From: Lentibacillus populi
GTDB taxonomy: Bacteria > Bacillota > Bacilli > Bacillales > Amphibacillaceae
Reading direction: 5' to 3'
Length of the DNA stretch: 39,588 nucleotides
Assembly: GCA_014642895.1 (NCBI GenBank)
Contig: BMJD01000040.1
Coordinates: 1-39,588 of the forward strand
Position numbers and translations under genes: made by a program. Positions 8,338 to 15,413 of the stretch are shown here, piece after piece. Position 1 is the stretch's first letter. Each line of letters starts with the position of its first letter. The notes beneath the pieces were generated by a model. That model saw nothing but the letters and a program-made list of their open reading frames with translations, searched no databases and was not told the DNA's origin.

Positions 8338-8785
8338 CAAAACCCACCTCTGTTTCTTGAAGGTACTTTGTCATCAAAACAATTACACCATAGTCATTGT
8401 TTATCTCAACCTTATCCATTAATGCTTCAATTAAGAAAAGGCCAAATCCACCTTCCCGTAAGGTTTCTACTGACTCTGTCTGTTTATAGGGTCCGATTGA
8501 TCCTTTAATTTCATTCAAATCAAAACTTCCGCCATGATCAGCTACCATTATTTCCAGGCGATTGGGGTAAACACCGAAACCAATTGTAACCTCCCCTTCA
8601 TCTTCTGCTTCATAGGCATGCGTAACGGCATTCGTAATTGCTTCTGATATCGCAACCTTTAAATCCTCAATATCCTCATAAGAAAAACCCATTCGATTGG
8701 CAATCCCGGAAATACTTAACCGAATAACACCAACATATTCCGCTTTTGCGGGTATCTTCATTTCAATAAAATCAAATGTTTCCAT
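8309..8785 (-). CDS. rsbW: RsbW, anti-sigma-B factor and RsbV kinase
   Basis: 158 residues. A GHKL-type ATP-binding fold is visible: the N-box in ISEAITNAVTHAY (about 46-58), the G1 box in VADHGGSF and the G2 box in REGGFGLFLI. RsbW binds sigma-B, or phosphorylates RsbV on serine when ATP is high. The ATG overlaps the rsbV stop by one base (TAATG), and the end overlaps sigB, so all three are coupled, matching the stoichiometry the partner switch needs. Confidence 0.96.
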   Translation of the reverse strand: METFDFIEMKIPAKAEYVGVIRLSISGIANRMGFSYEDIEDLKVAISEAITNAVTHAYEAEDEGEVTIGFGVYPNRLEIMVADHGGSFDLNEIKGSIGPYKQTESVETLREGGFGLFLIEALMDKVEINNDYGVIVLMTKYLQETEVGFDDDQISTTQ

Positions 8786-9117
8786 TATTCACTTCCACCT
8801 CGAATCGCAGCCTTAATATCCATTATGTCAATTAATCCTGTTATTTTAAATAACCGAAACACTCTCGTCTGTAAATCCACTAATTTTAACTGACTGCCAT
8901 TCTCTTTCGTTGACTTCAGCGCACTAATAAAAACACCCAAACCAGTACTATCCATATAATTTACATGTTCTAAATTCACTTCAACTATTTGCCCTTCTGT
9001 TTTTGTTAGAGGTAATAGTGTTTCCTTTAGCTGTGGTGCTGTATAAGCATCAATTTCTCCCGATAAAATAACGTTGGATTGATTACTTGCTTCCTTAACA
9101 TTAATTTCCAGATTCAT
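8785..9117 (-). CDS. rsbV: RsbV, anti-anti-sigma factor (STAS domain)
   Basis: 110 residues, one STAS domain. The phosphorylated serine is Ser57 in YMDSTGLGVF, equivalent to Ser56 in B. subtilis. Dephosphorylated RsbV binds RsbW and frees sigma-B. The ATG follows GGGGGA with seven bases between. The gene is the first behind the internal sigma-B promoter, so rsbV-rsbW-sigB-rsbX can be amplified independently of the upstream stressosome genes. Confidence 0.96.
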   Translation of the reverse strand: MNLEINVKEASNQSNVILSGEIDAYTAPQLKETLLPLTKTEGQIVEVNLEHVNYMDSTGLGVFISALKSTKENGSQLKLVDLQTRVFRLFKITGLIDIMDIKAAIRGGSE

Positions 9118-9135
9118 ATTTCAATCCCCCTTCAT

Positions 9136-9167
9136 GTACTTAAACAAACTTTATAATGTTTAGGTAC
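9136..9167. repeat. Inverted repeat in the leader of the sigma-B-driven rsbV transcript
   Basis: GTACTTAAAC (9136-9145) and GTTTAGGTAC (9158-9167) are inverse at nine of ten positions around a 12-base AT-rich centre. One arm lies over the -10 of the rsbV promoter and the other ends 18 bases before the rsbV ATG. It could be an operator or a leader hairpin. Only the symmetry is certain. Confidence 0.5.
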
Positions 9168-9189
9168 CCGACAATAAAAAAGGTTAAAC
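9164..9189 (-). promoter_or_regulatory. Sigma-B promoter upstream of rsbV
   Basis: The minus strand reads GTTTAA (9184-9189), 14 bases, GGGTAC (9164-9169), an almost perfect sigma-B promoter at the position where B. subtilis has its autoregulatory sigma-B promoter. The -35 overlaps the rsbU stop codon (9184-9186). Confidence 0.92.
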
Positions 9190-10194
9190 GTTTCTTCGCA
9201 AAATAATCAGTGTAAAATCATCCCGAAGCTCAAAATGCTGCATCCGTTCGAAATATTTATATACGTGACCAACCATTTCCTGTGCTGATAAGCGGGAATA
9301 GCTTCTGATAACATCCAGTACTTCCTCTGTTTCGATAAAACGATGCCCTTGTCTGCACTCTGTTACACCGTCCGTTAGCAGGATAACCATGTCCCCTTTT
9401 TCAATCCTGCGTTCATACCGATTATACACAGCGTCTGCCGATACACCCAACACTAAGCCCTTTGTTTCTATTTCCTCAAAACAATCCCTATCCTTATGAT
9501 AAAAAAAGCCGGGCTCGTGTCCTGCAGATGAATAGCGAAGTATATTTTCTTCCGGGAGATATTGAGCGTAAAACATTGTTATAAACATACTAGGATCGAC
9601 ATTTCGCTCCACAACACGATTTAAATTTTCCAGTATTGCCTTTGGTTGCATGAATTCTTCAGGAAGAATGTCCATCGAATATTTAATCATTGACATGCAT
9701 AATGCGGCCGGGACGCCTTTCCCGACAACATCTGCCACTGCTACCCCGAGTGATCCGTCTTTCCCCTTAATAAAGTGATGGTAATCCCCATTCATTTGAT
9801 GGGCGGGAACACTTACTACCCCAATATCCAGTCCTTCGATAACCGGCTTGGTTGTGGCTAAAAGTGTTCGCTGCATCCCGGCAGCTACGCCAATTTCAGA
9901 TTTCAATTCAAGCTGTTTCTCCCTTAACGTTTGGAACTCTTGATGTGTGAGGCCGTAAGCTATCATGGATTCCAGGAGAAAATTCATGGAAATCTGCAGT
10001 TCCTCTGATAAATCCGGGTACAGTTCCCTTAATGCCTGAATATGCAAATTAATGATTTCCTCGGGAGGTATTTTACGTTTAATAAACGATTTGCTGATTT
10101 GCTCAGCACCATATAAAGATTGCTCGTCCCGGGTTTCAATATAATGCTTTAAAAGATTTTTGTAGTTTTCTGTATCTGATTTTATTGCATCCAT
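9184..10194 (-). CDS. rsbU: RsbU, environmental-stress PP2C phosphatase
   Basis: 336 residues from the ATG at 10194, which follows AGGGGGAT by nine bases and aligns with the start of B. subtilis RsbU (335 residues). An upstream in-frame extension to 10272 reads through repeat-flanking DNA and has no ribosome binding site, so it is rejected. Residues 1-85 form the RsbT-binding four-helix domain (IPPEEIINLHIQALRELYP). The rest is a PP2C/SpoIIE phosphatase domain with GDYHHF, ADVVGKGVPAAL and LLTDGVTE. RsbT released from the stressosome activates it to dephosphorylate RsbV. The 178 bases between rsbT and this start are unusual and hold a repeat fragment and a strong hairpin. Confidence 0.95.
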   Translation of the reverse strand: MDAIKSDTENYKNLLKHYIETRDEQSLYGAEQISKSFIKRKIPPEEIINLHIQALRELYPDLSEELQISMNFLLESMIAYGLTHQEFQTLREKQLELKSEIGVAAGMQRTLLATTKPVIEGLDIGVVSVPAHQMNGDYHHFIKGKDGSLGVAVADVVGKGVPAALCMSMIKYSMDILPEEFMQPKAILENLNRVVERNVDPSMFITMFYAQYLPEENILRYSSAGHEPGFFYHKDRDCFEEIETKGLVLGVSADAVYNRYERRIEKGDMVILLTDGVTECRQGHRFIETEEVLDVIRSYSRLSAQEMVGHVYKYFERMQHFELRDDFTLIILRRNV

Positions 10195-10245
10195 AAGTCT
10201 ATATCCCCCTGTGATCGGAGTTATCCAACTGCTTTTTCTAATAGG

Positions 10246-10327
10246 TAAGAAAGTATAAGAATCCGGGCTCAATTCTGCTCATGTCAGGGCAGGCCACGCC
10301 CGGCTCCAGCGCCTTTGTCCCTCACTA
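10246..10327. repeat. Interspersed repeat, short form lacking its hairpin, inside the rsb operon
   Basis: The stretch AAAGTATAAGAAT...GGCTCAATTCTGCTCATG closely matches 23459-23516. It continues into CCACGCCCGGCTCCAGCGCC and then directly into TTTGTCC, the far end of the full-length copies. The long hairpin found at 2106-2230 is missing, and the junction lies at a CGCC shared by both edges, as expected for a deletion between short direct repeats. It lies in the rsbT-rsbU gap. Confidence 0.75.
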
Positions 10328-10365
10328 ATGAGGAATGACTTCCCGCCCGCGAAGCCATTCCTCAT
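10328..10365. repeat. Strong hairpin between rsbT and rsbU
   Basis: ATGAGGAATG (10328-10337) and CATTCCTCAT (10356-10365) pair perfectly, and after one mismatch CTTC/GAAG extend the stem around a CCGCCCGC loop. On the coding (minus) strand no T-run follows, so it does not look like a simple terminator. It may be a processing or partial-attenuation structure, or a relic of the adjacent repeat. Confidence 0.8.
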
Positions 10366-10372
10366 GCTGGGT

Positions 10373-10777
10373 TTAACGCAGCCATTTTATTGCTTTTATT
10401 TCCGTGCCTTTCCCTTTTTCCGATTTTATATCAAAAACGTCCATCAAGCGTTTTACACCTGGCAGGCCTGCGCCAAGCCCCCCCGAAGTTGTAAAGCCAT
10501 CTTCCATCGCCTGACTGATGTCATCAATCCCGGGTCCTTTATCAACCGCTATCATGCATATCCCTTTTTGATTTATGTTATCTATTACTTCAAAGTAAAT
10601 TTGGCCTGAACTGGCATATAAATATATGTTGCGGGCAAGTTCTGATATCGCGGTAGCAATTCGTGCCTGGTCAACGGTTCCAAAGCCTGTTTTCTTGGCT
10701 ATATCACGGCCAACCTGGCGTGCACCAACAATATCCCACTCTTTTTGTATGTTAACGCGGGATTGGAGACTCATCAT
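10373..10777 (-). CDS. rsbT: RsbT, serine/threonine kinase and RsbU activator
   Basis: 134 residues with a GHKL kinase fold: N-box ISELARNIYLYA (about 44-55), G1 box DKGPGI, and glycine-rich GLGAGLPGVKRL. RsbT is held in the stressosome by RsbR and RsbS, phosphorylates them on stress, and then leaves to activate RsbU. The first ATG overlaps the rsbS stop by one base (TAATG); the second ATG, one codon later, has the better spacing from GGGGGA and is the more likely start. The coupling to rsbS is normal, but the gap to rsbU after its stop is not. Confidence 0.95.
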   Translation of the reverse strand: MMSLQSRVNIQKEWDIVGARQVGRDIAKKTGFGTVDQARIATAISELARNIYLYASSGQIYFEVIDNINQKGICMIAVDKGPGIDDISQAMEDGFTTSGGLGAGLPGVKRLMDVFDIKSEKGKGTEIKAIKWLR

Positions 10778-11133
10778 TAATCCCCCAATTCCTGATGTAA
10801 TTTAATCAGTCCTTGTTCTAAATCCAAAGCGGTGGGAACGTTCTTCATATGAATCCCCAGATCGATTAGTGTCATTGCGACAGCTGGCTGAATACCAGTT
10901 AATACTACTTTCGCCCCCATTAGGTCTGACATGGTTACAACATCACCTAATACTTTGGCAATAAATGAATCGATTATTTCTACAGAAGTTAAATCAATAA
11001 CAACTCCTGTTGCCCCGCTTTTATGAATTTTACTTAGCAGATCCTCCTGAAATTGTATTGCTGTATTGTCATCGATTTCTGTCTGAATCGAAATTAATAA
11101 ATAATTATGCAGTTTAAGAATCGGTATTCGCAC
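10777..11133 (-). CDS. rsbS: RsbS, stressosome scaffold STAS protein
   Basis: 118 residues, a single STAS domain. The phosphorylated serine is Ser56 in [13 protein letters not shown], equivalent to Ser59 of B. subtilis; the N terminus here is three residues shorter. The start is GTG at 11133, with GGGGAG supplied by the last codons of rsbR. The rsbR stop lies four bases upstream. RsbS and RsbR form the core of the 1.8 MDa stressosome that holds RsbT. Confidence 0.95.
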   Translation of the reverse strand: MRIPILKLHNYLLISIQTEIDDNTAIQFQEDLLSKIHKSGATGVVIDLTSVEIIDSFIAKVLGDVVTMSDLMGAKVVLTGIQPAVAMTLIDLGIHMKNVPTALDLEQGLIKLHQELGD

Positions 11134-11137
11134 AAAA

Positions 11138-12004
11138 TCACTCCCCGTTCAATGATTTCAGCATATTTTTAATCTCTTCTTTGGAACTAATAGTTTCAAC
11201 TTTACGGTTAGTAATTTCAAGCGCCTTTTGGAAGCCTTTCTTCAATGAACTTTTCGTCGGGAATTTGCCTAAATCAATCCCCAAGTTAACAATGGTCTGA
11301 GCGATTTCCGGACGAATTCCTACCAAAATGCATGTTGCCCCAACCAGACGAACTGCCTCCGCCGCTTGTATAATATGATGAGCCACCATTGTATCGACAA
11401 CAGGTACTCCTGTAATATCCATTAACACAACCTCGGAATTATGTTTAATCACACCTTCAAGTACATTTTCCATAATCAGCTTTGCGCGTTCTGTATCAAT
11501 GGTACCGATTAACGGCATGATGGTAATGTTGTCCATCACCGGGATAAGCGGAGCTGATAATTCCTGCAAGGCTAATCGTTGCAAGGAAACGATGTTCTCC
11601 CAGCTTCCCGAATATTCATTGACCAGTTGACGAATAATTGGTTCAACCCACGCATCAACGCTTTGTAATACATTTGATATAAAAGCGGAATCCACTTGCT
11701 CTGATTGACTGAGAATATAATCAATCGTGACCCTTCTGAATATATGCAGCCCGTCCGTAATGTAACTTAATGGCCAGCCGAGATTAACCAGTTTTTCCGA
11801 AAAGTCTTCCAGTATTTTAGACGATCCCTGGTTTTTAATACTAGTAAAAATCACATTGACAAATTCTCTGTTTGTACTTTCAAATAATTCATCAGAAATT
11901 GTTGTTGTATAATTGTCATCCTTTGAAATATCAACCTCTTCCATCCACATCTGTACGATGGAATCACTATTTTCCAATGCTATCCTCTTAAACTTATCAT
12001 CCAT
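11138..12004 (-). CDS. rsbR: RsbR, stressosome sensor/co-antagonist
   Basis: 288 residues from the ATG at 12004, which follows GGGGG. A longer in-frame reading to 12109 has no ribosome binding site and does not resemble RsbR. The N-terminal half is a non-heme globin-like sensor domain that differs freely between paralogues. The C-terminal STAS domain keeps both phosphothreonines at the B. subtilis numbers: Thr171 in GTIDTERAK and Thr205 in [10 protein letters not shown]. The signal sensed by the N-terminal domain is unknown. It is the first gene of the rsb operon and is separated from ndoA by a 14-bp-stem terminator. Confidence 0.95.
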   Translation of the reverse strand: MDDKFKRIALENSDSIVQMWMEEVDISKDDNYTTTISDELFESTNREFVNVIFTSIKNQGSSKILEDFSEKLVNLGWPLSYITDGLHIFRRVTIDYILSQSEQVDSAFISNVLQSVDAWVEPIIRQLVNEYSGSWENIVSLQRLALQELSAPLIPVMDNITIMPLIGTIDTERAKLIMENVLEGVIKHNSEVVLMDITGVPVVDTMVAHHIIQAAEAVRLVGATCILVGIRPEIAQTIVNLGIDLGKFPTKSSLKKGFQKALEITNRKVETISSKEEIKNMLKSLNGE

Positions 12005-12044
12005 TTCACATGCCCCCAAACCATCTTTAACTATTATTAAGAAT

Positions 12045-12074
12045 ATTGTAAAGTATTTTTTGATATTCGTGCAA
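12045..12074 (-). promoter_or_regulatory. Possible sigma-A promoter of the rsb operon
   Basis: On the minus strand TTGCAC (12069-12074), 18 bases, TACAAT (12045-12050), about 40 bases before the rsbR start. The -35 is poor. The region is very AT-rich, so other starts are possible. In B. subtilis the operon is also read from a sigma-A promoter further upstream, but here the hairpin at 12146-12186 makes a local promoter likely. Confidence 0.35.
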
Positions 12075-12145
12075 ATTTTCCATACAATAACATATTCCGA
12101 CAACATCAATTTTTATTTATTGTAACATACATTAACCGAGGGCAT

Positions 12146-12186
12146 AACAAAAACCCTTGCTGCTGAATCTGACAAGGGTTTTTGTT
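12146..12186. terminator. Terminator between ndoA and rsbR
   Basis: AACAAAAACCCTTG (12146-12159) and CAAGGGTTTTTGTT (12173-12186) are a perfect 14-bp inverted repeat with a 13-base loop and terminal T-run. The ndoA stop codon (12185-12187) lies in the stem. It would separate ndoAI-ndoA from the rsb operon, which in B. subtilis are partly co-transcribed. Confidence 0.85.
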
Positions 12187-12544
12187 AATGGCCATACATT
12201 TCTTTTAGTCCCAGACTTATTTCCAATGCATGGTTTATTTTCTCCATCATTTCTTTATCTAATTTCGTTATTTTGTCTGTTAACCGCTGTTTGTCCAGCG
12301 TTCTGATCTGTTCGAGCAGAATAACAGAATTACGGTCAAACCCATATCGCTTTGCGTTAATCTCCACATGGGTCGGGAGCTTTGCCTTTTGAATTTGTGC
12401 TGTAATGGCTGCTACAATAACGGTTGGGCTGAACCGGTTTCCGATATCATTTTGCAAGATCAATACTGGGCGGATGCCTCCCTGTTCTGATCCAACAACA
12501 GGAGATAAGTCGGCAAAATAAACTTCGCCTCTTTGTACGATCAA
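12185..12544 (-). CDS. ndoA: NdoA (MazF/PemK-family) endoribonuclease toxin
   Basis: 119 residues, nearly full identity in feel to B. subtilis Ndo[20 protein letters not shown] near the N terminus, then [17 protein letters not shown] and [11 protein letters not shown]. NdoA cleaves single-stranded mRNA at U-rich sites (UACAU in B. subtilis) and is blocked by NdoAI. The start is TTG at 12544, seven bases after GGGGTG, matching the family start MIVxRG. It begins four bases after the ndoAI stop. The terminator downstream overlaps its stop codon. Confidence 0.95.
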   Translation of the reverse strand: MIVQRGEVYFADLSPVVGSEQGGIRPVLILQNDIGNRFSPTVIVAAITAQIQKAKLPTHVEINAKRYGFDRNSVILLEQIRTLDKQRLTDKITKLDKEMMEKINHALEISLGLKEMYGH

Positions 12545-12548
12545 ATTG

Positions 12549-12836
12549 TTACACCCCGATCACAGAGCGCTCTAAGGTGTTTTTTTCTGCTTCCTCTTCG
12601 GCTTGAAAAGCTTCCGAAGCAATTGTTAGATTAATTCTGGCCATTTCTGTATACCCTTTTATCATGGAATCACGAAATTGCTGGATATGCTCTTCTTTCT
12701 TGGATTCTAAATAGTTTCTTGTCGCTTCACAAATGAAATCACTTAAGTCGCTATTCTCATACTTCATTAATCCATCCACCTCATTTAACAGTTTTTTTGG
12801 TAATCGTACCAAAATTTCTTGTAAGCTCTCTGACAA
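12549..12836 (-). CDS. ndoAI: NdoAI (MazE-like) antitoxin, RHH family
   Basis: 95 residues. The N terminus has a ribbon-helix-helix pattern ([16 protein letters not shown] then [15 protein letters not shown]), and the C-terminal part is the NdoA-binding tail. The start is TTG at 12836, seven bases after GGAGGTG. The antitoxin precedes its toxin, as usual for this pair. It lies between alr and the rsb operon, as in B. subtilis. An extended -10 promoter is just upstream (12888-12916). Confidence 0.93.
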   Translation of the reverse strand: MSESLQEILVRLPKKLLNEVDGLMKYENSDLSDFICEATRNYLESKKEEHIQQFRDSMIKGYTEMARINLTIASEAFQAEEEAEKNTLERSVIGV

Positions 12837-12887
12837 AATGATGCACCTCCGCCAACTGTTGAACGACCGAAATTATATTCTTTTTTA

Positions 12888-12916
12888 ATAATATCATTGT
12901 CTACTTTGCTTTGCAA
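12888..12916 (-). promoter_or_regulatory. Promoter of ndoAI-ndoA
   Basis: On the minus strand TTGCAA (12911-12916), 17 bases, TATTAT (12888-12893), with a TGA extended -10. It lies about 50 bases before the ndoAI start. No clear alr terminator is seen between 12917 and 13038, so read-through from alr is also possible. Confidence 0.65.
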
Positions 12917-13038
12917 AGACATTTAAAGTTTTTTTAATATAAAATTAGGTTTATGAAATAATTGGCTGTGGTATATGTTTATTTTAGTATATCAATATTA
13001 TGCCACATTATCAGCAATTAAAAAATTAGCGGTTACAG

Positions 13039-14169
13039 TTATGATTCCGATACCTTGTAAACCCTCGGAACCCGGCTCGTGATTATACAGGGGATTTCAT
13101 AGTTTATCGTGTCCAAGTATGCAGCCACTTCATCCATTGTTATTTCCTCATTTCCCTGCTTTCCAATTAATGTTACCTTGCTACCAACTGGATATGCTTT
13201 ATCCAAACGCAGCATTGTTTGATCCATACAGATTCTGCCGACAATAGGCATACGCTTCCCGTTCACCAGCACTTCCATTCCTTGAAGCTTGCGAATCCAC
13301 CCGTCCGCATATCCAATTGGAATTGTTCCAATCCATTCATCCTCTTTCGCCGTATATGTTGTACCATAACTGATTGATTCGCCGGCTTGTATTTTTTTCA
13401 CATGAATAAGGCGGCTATAGAGCGAAAATGCTTGCTTCAGGTTGATTTTCCTTTCTTGTTTCACCGTTTTAGACGGGTACAGTCCATACATGGCGATACC
13501 AAGCCGGGTGAACTGAAACATGTCCTCGGGAAACCGAATCGAGGCAGCACTATTTCCAATGTGGATTGCAACAGGATGTCTCCATCGCTTGCGAAATGTC
13601 TGCAATAAGGTTTGAAACCTTTTTTGCTGTTCATCATAATAGGTTAAATCAGCTGCATCGGCTGTTGCAAAATGGGTATAAATCCCGGTTAGACGAGTGT
13701 TTGGACTTTCCGCTAATTCATCTAACAACTGCTTCAGTTCCTTTTCCGTGCGGATACCAAGCCTTCCCATGCCGGTATCCCATTTCATGTGCAATTTAAG
13801 CGGCCGCTGGAAGGTACGGTCTTTTACTTCCTGCAGCCATTCCATTTGAAAAAATGTCAGGGTAAGATTGTAGTCGGCAGCAAGCGGGGTATCCTGCGGC
13901 GAAACCCAGCCAAAGACCAGAATTGGCACGGAGATACCTGCATGTCGCAATACTATTGCTTCTTCCAGCAGTGCAACCGCTATGGCACTGGCGCCGGTCT
14001 TAACAGCCTTTTTAGCAACCTCTATAGCGCCATGACCATATCCATCTGCTTTCACAACTGCAATAATTCTTGTTTCTGCTGGCAGCTTTTGTTTCATTTG
14101 CGTTATATTATAACCAATTGCTTCAAGATTTACTTCAGCCCATGTATTCCGATAAAATGTATCCTGCAC
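13039..14169 (-). CDS. alr: Alanine racemase
   Basis: 376 residues from the GTG at 14169, which has AAGGGG upstream and aligns with known Alr N termini. An ATG at 14199 is possible but its ribosome binding site is too close. The PLP lysine is Lys40 in VVKADGYGHG and the catalytic tyrosine is Tyr268 in SISYGTTY. VGRICMDQ and GYADGW are also conserved. The enzyme interconverts L- and D-alanine for peptidoglycan in the cytosol. Gene order lipoprotein-alr-ndoAI is as in B. subtilis. A terminator (14264-14294) separates it from the upstream lipoprotein gene. Confidence 0.95.
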   Translation of the reverse strand: MQDTFYRNTWAEVNLEAIGYNITQMKQKLPAETRIIAVVKADGYGHGAIEVAKKAVKTGASAIAVALLEEAIVLRHAGISVPILVFGWVSPQDTPLAADYNLTLTFFQMEWLQEVKDRTFQRPLKLHMKWDTGMGRLGIRTEKELKQLLDELAESPNTRLTGIYTHFATADAADLTYYDEQQKRFQTLLQTFRKRWRHPVAIHIGNSAASIRFPEDMFQFTRLGIAMYGLYPSKTVKQERKINLKQAFSLYSRLIHVKKIQAGESISYGTTYTAKEDEWIGTIPIGYADGWIRKLQGMEVLVNGKRMPIVGRICMDQTMLRLDKAYPVGSKVTLIGKQGNEEITMDEVAAYLDTINYEIPCIITSRVPRVYKVSES

Positions 14170-14263
14170 AACACCTTGCCCCTTCCATTTGTAAAACATT
14201 TTCCTTCATTATTTCGCTTTCCTAATGCACTGTCAAGAATGGAGGCATTCTCCAGGCAATAAA

Positions 14264-14294
14264 AAGCAGACCCCCTCTCCGTTAGAGTCTGCTT
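14264..14294 (-). terminator. Terminator of the lipoprotein gene
   Basis: AAGCAGAC (14264-14271) and GTCTGCTT (14287-14294) pair perfectly with an inner CTCT/AGAG helix, and a TTTTTATT run follows on the minus strand. Confidence 0.85.
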
Positions 14295-14307
14295 ACATCT
14301 ATTCATG

Positions 14308-15324
14308 CTATTTCACTGCTTTGCCCTGGACAGATTTAGCTATTTCAATTAGTTCTTCTTTTGTCAAATCTTCACTTGCCAGATAAAAGTTTACACCATT
14401 ACTGCTCCACTCGATTGCATTTTCTGAAAGTGCACCAATCGAATGCCCAAGATTTACAATGTCACCTTTTACTTCTTGCGGAGAGGATAATGTTGAGACT
14501 GCATCCTTTTTTTCCTCAATTAATGTGAAATTCTTTTCACCAGTATACGTCATAATAACTCGTTTCCCGTTATCGGTTTCTACCTCTTTTTGTTCCGCAA
14601 GCTCAGCTCCTGCCATATATAACGGAAATACGACAGTAAGTGGATCGGCATTTTCATTTTTTGCAGCAGATGCTTCAGCATGCCCACTTGTCATATTTTT
14701 TTCCATTGCAAAATCATCATCTTTAAAACTTGGTTTCATATCAAACTTCGAGAAGTTCACTTCAACAAGCGCATTTTTATCTTTGTCAAGTACCTTTACC
14801 AAAACCGGGCTATAGGTTTTTTTATCAAAATATATTTCCTGATACGGCAGATTATTGTTGCTTTGATAATTTGTTTTGGTTTGGAAAATATAGTGTGAAT
14901 CACTTACTTTAAATTCGGCATCCTTGTCTTGTTTAATGTCATGGACAAGCGATTGAAAAAGATATGGCTGGCTGCTGTTATCAGGCCAGTTTGTTTGGAA
15001 CTTAAAGCTTTTATTTAAAGCAGGGGTCAGCACAAACACACCATCTTTATTCTTCAGGATAATTTGGCTTCCTTTTTCATCCTGATCATTTTTCAGTGAG
15101 ACACGATAATACTCTTTTTTCTTATGCCAAATATCAATCTTGTATTTCTGACTATCCTGTCCGGTATTCATTTTCATTTCCGCTTTGGCCTTGTAACCAT
15201 TCATGGAATCTACTTTATCTTCCAGTTTTTTCAGAACATCCTCCTGTGACTTTTCACCGCAAGCAGTAAGTAACAAGATCAGGCCAAAGACGATCAATAA
15301 CCAGATACTAAACATCTTCTTCAT
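14308..15324 (-). CDS. ydcC: Outer-membrane-lipoprotein-sorting-like lipoprotein (YdcC/LolA fold)
   Basis: 338 residues from the ATG at 15324, eight bases after GGGAG; two upstream in-frame starts are too close to that site or lack one. A lipoprotein signal peptide runs to Cys22 (LLLTACGEK), so the protein should be anchored on the outer face of the cell membrane. The body resembles the LolA/YdcC fold seen in Bacillus, which binds hydrophobic ligands in Gram-negatives; no ligand is known here. It lies between nnr and alr as in Bacillus. A perfect CTTGTTT/AAACAAG palindrome lies 20 bases upstream in the 89-base gap to nnr. Confidence 0.88.
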   Translation of the reverse strand: MKKMFSIWLLIVFGLILLLTACGEKSQEDVLKKLEDKVDSMNGYKAKAEMKMNTGQDSQKYKIDIWHKKKEYYRVSLKNDQDEKGSQIILKNKDGVFVLTPALNKSFKFQTNWPDNSSQPYLFQSLVHDIKQDKDAEFKVSDSHYIFQTKTNYQSNNNLPYQEIYFDKKTYSPVLVKVLDKDKNALVEVNFSKFDMKPSFKDDDFAMEKNMTSGHAEASAAKNENADPLTVVFPLYMAGAELAEQKEVETDNGKRVIMTYTGEKNFTLIEEKKDAVSTLSSPQEVKGDIVNLGHSIGALSENAIEWSSNGVNFYLASEDLTKEELIEIAKSVQGKAVK

Positions 15325-15413
15325 GGACATATCTCCCTTGTCTTGTTTCAAAACAAGAGCGCAAAACGATTACGCCCAAGTTTCCCCAGGACAAAGAGAA
15401 CGTGTCACCTGCA

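Noticed and set aside
10328-10365. Intrinsic terminator between rsbT and rsbU
   Set aside because: The stem is strong but no T-run follows on the coding strand, so it is listed as a hairpin only.
11138-12109. Longer RsbR starting at 12109
   Set aside because: The extra 35 residues are hydrophobic leader-like sequence without a ribosome binding site; the ATG at 12004 has GGGGG and matches the family.
13789-14262. 157-codon frame opposite alr
   Set aside because: It is antisense to a well-supported alanine racemase, rich in Cys/Phe/Ser as expected for a shadow frame.
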